Assembly (NCBI GenBank): GCA_003214175.1
Contig: QCLZ01000003.1
Span: forward strand, 120,546 to 184,545
Direction: 5' to 3'
Length of the DNA: 64,000 nt
Source of the DNA: Prochlorococcus sp. AG-418-I20
GTDB lineage: Bacteria > Cyanobacteriota > Cyanobacteriia > PCC-6307 > Cyanobiaceae
Within the stretch, counting starts at the first letter, position 1. Each line of letters starts with the position of its first letter. The notes under the pieces were generated by a model. It did no database searches, was not told the origin of the DNA, and saw only the letters and a list, made by a program, of their open reading frames with translations. Position numbers and translations under genes: made by a program. Below are positions 59,408-64,000 of the stretch, one piece after another.

Positions 59408-62400
59408 TTATTCTTTATTAATGTGTAGGTCTTTGTCAAAGTTATTTATTTCTTCAATGAAATTACCAAACCAATAAATTAATTGATCAATTTGATTTTG
59501 AACTTCAGTAACTCCTAAACCTCTTATATTTATAAAGGACCATTGTTCCCCTTCATCAAAATTAAATTTATTTTGGACACCACTAGGTAATGAACTTTTA
59601 AGTATTTTAAAAGTAGATTTTTTTAATTTAGTTTCTATAACGATATTGGGTTTTTTAAGTTTAATTTTGTTAAAACCACATCTTTTGGCAAGTAATTTTA
59701 GTCTCATCAAAGTAATTAATGACTCAACAGGTTTGGGTAAGGTTCCATATCTATTAGTCCAGTCTAGAGCTAATTCGGTTAATTCATTATTGTCAGTACA
59801 TTCACTAGCAGATTTGTAAGCGTCAAGCTTTTCTTCCCTGTTTAATATCCATGTTGCAGGTATAAATGCATTTATTGGGAGATCAATTTGAGTGTCACTA
59901 ACGTCTGGGATCTCTTGTCCACTAATTTCTGAGATAGCCTCGTGAAGCATTTCAATGTATAAATCATATCCAATAGCATTAACCTTTCCACTTTGTTCTT
60001 CTCCTAGCAAACTTCCAACACCTCTTATTTCCATATCTTTCATCGCAAGTTGGTAGCCACTTCCTAGTTCCGAAAAGTCTTTTATCGCTTTCAATCGTTG
60101 TTTAGCAGAATCATTAATTTTATTAATATTTGGATAAAATAACCAGGCATATGCTTGTATTCCACTTCTACCAACTCTTCCTCTTAGTTGATAAAGTTGT
60201 GAAAGTCCAAATTTGTGAGAATCTTCAATGATAATTGTATTTACTTTAGGGATGTCTAATCCACTTTCAATTATCGTTGTACATATCATCAGATCAACTT
60301 CTCCGTTATTAAAAGCAATCATTGCATTTTCAAGCTCTGTTTCGTTCATTTGTCCATGAGCAACAATAAATTTTAAGCTAGGAAACATATTTTTTAATTT
60401 TTGTACCGCTTGATCAATATCAGAAATTCTTGGAAGAACATAAAATATTTGTCCTCCCCTATCAAGTTCTTTATTAATTGCAGTTCTTATAACATCCATA
60501 TCTATTTCAGACAAATATGTTTTTATTGATCTTCTTGATGGTGGAGGAGTATTTAGTAAGCTCATTTGTCTTAGTCCAGACAAGCTCATATAAAGAGTTC
60601 TCGGAATTGGGGTAGCAGAGAGAGTTAAAACGTCTATATTTTTTTTAAATTTTTTTATTTTCTCCTTTTGTCTTACTCCAAATCTTTGTTCTTCATCAAT
60701 AACAAGCAGACCTAAGTTTTTTATTTCAATTTCTTTCCCTAATATTTGGTGCGTTGCTACTACCAAATCAATTTGGTTATTTTTTAAACCTCTATAGATT
60801 TCCTTTCTCTCATTAAGGGTTTTGAATCTATTTAGTAATGAAATTTTGATTGGGTAAGGAGAAAATCTATTGTTTATTGTTCTCCAATGTTGCTGAGCTA
60901 GGATTGTTGTAGGGGCTAGTAATATTACCTGCTTACCTGATGTAATTGCCTTAAAAATAGCCCTGACGGCAACCTCCGTTTTGCCAAATCCTACATCGCC
61001 ACATATTAATCTATCCATTGGTTTATCGCTTTCCATATCAGATTTTATTTCTTTCACAGCAGTAATTTGATCAGGTGTTGGCTGATAAGGAAATGATTCC
61101 TCTAATTCGTTTTGCCATGGTCCATCTTCGGGGTATATGTGGCCCTTTAATTTTTCTCTCTTTGCATAAAGTTTTAAAATATCGACAGCAACTTTTTTAA
61201 TTTGTTTCTTATTTTTATCTTTTATTTTTTCCCATTCTGTCCCTCCTAATTTATTTATTTTTGGCTTTATTTTTCCACTAGATCTATATCTGTTAACACT
61301 TCCGAGTTGATCAGCGGCAACACTTATCTTCCCATCTTGATACTGAATCACTAAATAATCTCTGGAATCTCCGGTTATATTTATTTTTTCTATTTTTAAA
61401 AATTTTCCTATTCCATGATTTTTATGAACTATAAAATCACCTGGACTAATCTTATTCACATTTATATTTGAATTGACACTTCTTTTTTTTCTTCTTATAA
61501 ATACACTATTAAATAAATGTTGTTGTGAATATAATTCTTTATCTGTTAGGAGGATTACTTTCCATATCGGAAGATAGAAACCCTCGATTTCATAATTGTT
61601 CTTATTTTTTATAATTAAAGGAATCGAATTATTTATTGACTTAAATGCTTCATCAATATTATTAGGATTGTTTAAAAAGTTTGTATTACATTCGTGTTCA
61701 AAAAGTAAAGTCCTAGTTCTCAATGGCTGTGCAGATAGTATCCATACTTTTTCTTTGTTTTTTATATTTAAATTTATATCGTTGGATAATTTTCCTATAT
61801 TTTTAGAGTATGAATTTAATCTTTTATCGTTCAATAAAAACCTATTATCAATATTGTCTTTAGATTCAAATTCATACAATTTTATTAAATTAAAATTTCC
61901 TAGGGAATATAATATTTCGTCAAACTTTAAATGCAAATTAGGTTTAGCCTCTAAATTAATATCATTATTTTTAAGGTTCTCATTTAATTCATACGTACAA
62001 TTATCAAAATTACTTTCTGAATCTAGATACCAATTATTTGCAAATTTTTTACACTCTTCTAATTCATCAATTACTAGAATTGTCTCCTCATATATAAAAT
62101 CTATTATATTTGAAGGTTGTTTATCAATTATTCCTAAATAACGATTAAGATTATTTTTATTTATATCTTCTGAATTAAAAATACTGTTCTTAGATAAATT
62201 ATTTAACTTATCTTTTATTAGCAAATCAAATCCAGCCTGTATTATTTCAATATTATTGATACTTTCTAATGTTTTCTGTGTATTAGGATCATATTCTCTT
62301 ATTTTCTCAATTACATTATCAAAAAATTCTAATCTTATAGGAAACTCATTATTGACAGGATAAATATCTATTATTTCGCCTCTCCTACTCCAGAATCCCT

Positions 62401-62920
62401 CTGTTGAAGTCACATTTTCCTTTGTATAACCAAGCAATGCAAGTTTATTTGCTAATTCTTGAATCTCGATTTGAAGCCCTTTTTGCAAATCTAACTTGTT
62501 TTCAATGAATAAGTTTTTATTTATTAGATGAGGTTGTAGTGATCTCTCTGTTGATATAACAATATTAAGTTCCTTTTTCTCTTTTTTTAATAATTTAGAT
62601 AAAACAGTAAGCTGACTAAATTCAATTTCTTTGGATTTATTAATTGATGCGTATGGTAGATGTTCTGTTGGAGGATAATATAAAACTGCTTTATCATTTA
62701 TACTTTCAAAATAACCAATCCATTTGTAAGCAATTTCTACATTAGGACAAATTAATAATATATTTTTTTTCTCTTTTTTTGCGATGCTATCTAAGATTAT
62801 TGATTTAGCATATCTACTTGAACCAACAATATTTAATTCATTATTTTTTGAAATTCTTTTTATTAATTCAGAAGTAATTTGTGAGTTAGAAATATAATCA
62901 ACTAAAGTATTTAAACTCAT
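59408..62920 (-). CDS. mfd: Transcription-repair coupling factor Mfd
   Basis: 1170 residues. The RID domain (about 475-560, PGDFIVHKNHGIGKFLKIEKI) binds RNA polymerase; the motor has Walker A CGDVGFGKTEVAVRA, Walker B VIDEEQRFGVRQKEK, SATPIPRT, and ESGLDIPKVNTII, plus QLRGRVGRSG (motif VI); the UvrA-binding N-terminal domain and the TRCF C-terminal domain are present. Removes stalled polymerase at lesions and recruits UvrA. Full length. Confidence 0.96.
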   Translation of the reverse strand: MSLNTLVDYISNSQITSELIKRISKNNELNIVGSSRYAKSIILDSIAKKEKKNILLICPNVEIAYKWIGYFESINDKAVLYYPPTEHLPYASINKSKEIEFSQLTVLSKLLKKEKKELNIVISTERSLQPHLINKNLFIENKLDLQKGLQIEIQELANKLALLGYTKENVTSTEGFWSRRGEIIDIYPVNNEFPIRLEFFDNVIEKIREYDPNTQKTLESINNIEIIQAGFDLLIKDKLNNLSKNSIFNSEDINKNNLNRYLGIIDKQPSNIIDFIYEETILVIDELEECKKFANNWYLDSESNFDNCTYELNENLKNNDINLEAKPNLHLKFDEILYSLGNFNLIKLYEFESKDNIDNRFLLNDKRLNSYSKNIGKLSNDINLNIKNKEKVWILSAQPLRTRTLLFEHECNTNFLNNPNNIDEAFKSINNSIPLIIKNKNNYEIEGFYLPIWKVILLTDKELYSQQHLFNSVFIRRKKRSVNSNINVNKISPGDFIVHKNHGIGKFLKIEKINITGDSRDYLVIQYQDGKISVAADQLGSVNRYRSSGKIKPKINKLGGTEWEKIKDKNKKQIKKVAVDILKLYAKREKLKGHIYPEDGPWQNELEESFPYQPTPDQITAVKEIKSDMESDKPMDRLICGDVGFGKTEVAVRAIFKAITSGKQVILLAPTTILAQQHWRTINNRFSPYPIKISLLNRFKTLNERKEIYRGLKNNQIDLVVATHQILGKEIEIKNLGLLVIDEEQRFGVRQKEKIKKFKKNIDVLTLSATPIPRTLYMSLSGLRQMSLLNTPPPSRRSIKTYLSEIDMDVIRTAINKELDRGGQIFYVLPRISDIDQAVQKLKNMFPSLKFIVAHGQMNETELENAMIAFNNGEVDLMICTTIIESGLDIPKVNTIIIEDSHKFGLSQLYQLRGRVGRSGIQAYAWLFYPNINKINDSAKQRLKAIKDFSELGSGYQLAMKDMEIRGVGSLLGEEQSGKVNAIGYDLYIEMLHEAISEISGQEIPDVSDTQIDLPINAFIPATWILNREEKLDAYKSASECTDNNELTELALDWTNRYGTLPKPVESLITLMRLKLLAKRCGFNKIKLKKPNIVIETKLKKSTFKILKSSLPSGVQNKFNFDEGEQWSFINIRGLGVTEVQNQIDQLIYWFGNFIEEINNFDKDLHINKE

Positions 62921-62994
62921 TTATATTTATCAATCTTGATTACAAATATCGGATACATTATATTAGATTTTATACTGATTGTGAATAATATTTG

Positions 62995-63705
62995 ATGGAT
63001 TCAGCCGCAATAAATTCTTTCATACCAACACTAGATCAGGTAGATAGTTGGTACGAAATCTTTACACTTTTGCCAATATTAATTGCTCTAGAATTATTAT
63101 TGTCGGCTGATAATGCTGTAGCACTAGCTTCTCTTACTAAATCCCTCGACAGTTCAGAATTAAGGTCAAGAGCCTTAAATATTGGTATAACAATATCTTT
63201 ATTATTTAGAATTATTCTCATAATATTATCTAATGTTCTTCTCAAGTTTATTCTTATAAGGGTTTTTGCTGGTTTTTATTTAATATACTTATTCTTCTCT
63301 AATGTTTTTTTTAATTCAGATATAGAGAACGCTGAAGATGGTACAAATAATAAAAATAATAATTTTAGGTTCTTAAAAGTTGTAGCACTTCTTTCAATTA
63401 CTGATTTTGCATTTTCTATAGACAGTATTACTACAGCAGTAGCTATCAGCGATCAATACATATTAATTATATTTGGAGCAGTAATTGGTGTATTGGCATT
63501 AAGATTTACCTCGGGGATTTTTCTAAAACTGCTGGATATATTTTCTAGATTAGAAACAGCAGGTTACGTAGCAATTTTGATTGTTGGGATTAAACTTTTA
63601 CTAAATACGTTAATTAAAGAGTCTATTCTTCCAGACTATTATTTTTATATTTTGATTCTTTTTACTTTCATTTGGGGATTCTCTAAGAAAGAAACTAAAA
63701 CTTAA
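62995..63705 (+). CDS. TerC family integral membrane protein
   Basis: 236 residues from ATG 62995 (in-frame TTG at 62992 just before). IALELLLSADNAVALASLTKSL and LSITDFAFSIDSITTAVAIS are the two conserved TerC motifs with membrane-embedded acidic residues; about seven spans. The family includes manganese exporters (MntX-like TerC/Alx) and thylakoid biogenesis proteins in plants. Its stop overlaps the convergent fmt gene by 4 bp. Confidence 0.87.
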   Translation: MDSAAINSFIPTLDQVDSWYEIFTLLPILIALELLLSADNAVALASLTKSLDSSELRSRALNIGITISLLFRIILIILSNVLLKFILIRVFAGFYLIYLFFSNVFFNSDIENAEDGTNNKNNNFRFLKVVALLSITDFAFSIDSITTAVAISDQYILIIFGAVIGVLALRFTSGIFLKLLDIFSRLETAGYVAILIVGIKLLLNTLIKESILPDYYFYILILFTFIWGFSKKETKT

Positions 63706-64000
63706 TCTGAGAAATATTCCCCTACTATTGGCTTTAACTGTTGTATCAATTGATTTTTGCTAGATATGTTTTTGCCTTCAAGTTTTGCTTCTAACAAAAT
63801 AATCGGATCAGTTTTAGTTGAAATTATTATGCCTTCATTTTCTATGACAGCAAGAATAATACCTGGTTTTGAATAATTGCTCATTAAAAGGTATTTTTCA
63901 TTATTAATTTCATCACTACTCAAAACTTTGATTTTAATTATTTTTAGGTTCTTACCTCTAAAAATTGTATTTGCTCGTGGGAATAATGCTTTTATTTTTC
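63702..64000 (-). CDS. fmt: Methionyl-tRNA formyltransferase (C-terminal part)
   Basis: The last 98 codons of the gene (the 5' end is beyond the right edge). KIKALFPRANTIFRGKNLKI continues into KVLSSDE and GIILAVIENEGIIISTK, the family's C-terminal tRNA-binding domain. Formylates Met on the initiator tRNA; the initiator tRNA gene itself is at 40807. A 73-codon frame from 63923 is not the real start because the open frame and the conserved motif run upstream of it. Confidence 0.85.
   Translation of the reverse strand, partial: KIKALFPRANTIFRGKNLKIIKIKVLSSDEINNEKYLLMSNYSKPGIILAVIENEGIIISTKTDPIILLEAKLEGKNISSKNQLIQQLKPIVGEYFSD

Noticed and set aside
61596..62141. Plus-strand frame of 181 codons
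   Set aside because: It is antisense to mfd, whose domains are continuous across this interval.

Overview
The window looks like a high-light-adapted Prochlorococcus chromosome. This is inferred from several things together: very low GC (roughly 30 percent), short intergenic gaps, a Mg-chelatase H subunit (chlH), a plastid-lipid-associated (fibrillin) protein, a Psb34-like photosystem II assembly peptide, and many proteins typical of cyanobacteria (DUF1230/Ycf36, DUF2949, DUF3038, DUF3318, DUF4335, DUF2862). Small RNAs carry the cyanobacterial Yfr1 and Yfr2 signature motifs, and many genes encode single-membrane-span proteins under 70 residues. TTG is used often as a start codon. No rRNA, CRISPR array, transposase or prophage is visible, and there is one tRNA.

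Region by region. 1-2.5 kb is a zinc uptake locus: znuA (cut by the window edge) is divergent from znuC and znuB across a Zur-type operator, and the regulator gene zur sits on the opposite strand between znuC and znuB. 2.5-10 kb is dense in tiny genes and holds a tandem pair of small RNAs with complementary motifs (3.45-3.73 kb), a second Zur/Fur-like palindrome before an unknown membrane protein (4.3 kb), OsmC, fibrillin, a Nif11-like peptide and Psb34. 10-19 kb holds a decayed second fibrillin gene, a MAPEG protein, a membrane-anchored Mrr-like nuclease, a thioesterase, DUF2470, dusB, a TatA-like protein with perfect tandem repeats, glutathione peroxidase and purT. 19-28 kb holds pepN, a degenerate metallo-beta-lactamase-fold protein, a DCC thiol oxidoreductase, GNAT, peptidase E and more micro-proteins.

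28-37 kb is the most accessory-looking part. It has a methylenetetrahydrofolate-reductase-like protein joined to an FAD oxidoreductase with a convergent P-loop kinase, an HhH protein, rpsU, a tight nucleotide-salvage-like cluster (small ORF, phosphoribosyltransferase, deoxyribosyltransferase), an HNH endonuclease and an apparent minus-strand small RNA with its own promoter and terminator. 37-40 kb is a three-gene ABC-2 exporter operon. 40.8-43.4 kb holds the initiator tRNA, an asparaginase-II-type amidase, DUF1230, rsfS and DUF3318. 43.5-64 kb is core metabolism: carB, an MsbA-like ABC exporter, an S4 protein, tpiA, folP, chlH, dapB, a UbiH-like monooxygenase, the DUF2949-DUF3038-DUF4335 group, mfd, a TerC-like protein and the 3' part of fmt.

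Family names come from recognising motifs by eye; no database was searched. The observations most worth following are the second Zur-like site (4324-4338), the Yfr1/Yfr2-type pair, the minus-strand small RNA near 36.4 kb, the two genes whose reading frames seem to need an AUU or other rare start codon (22.85 kb and 57.6 kb), the fibrillin pseudogene, the repeat-bearing TatA-like protein and the MTHFR-like/FAD gene pair.
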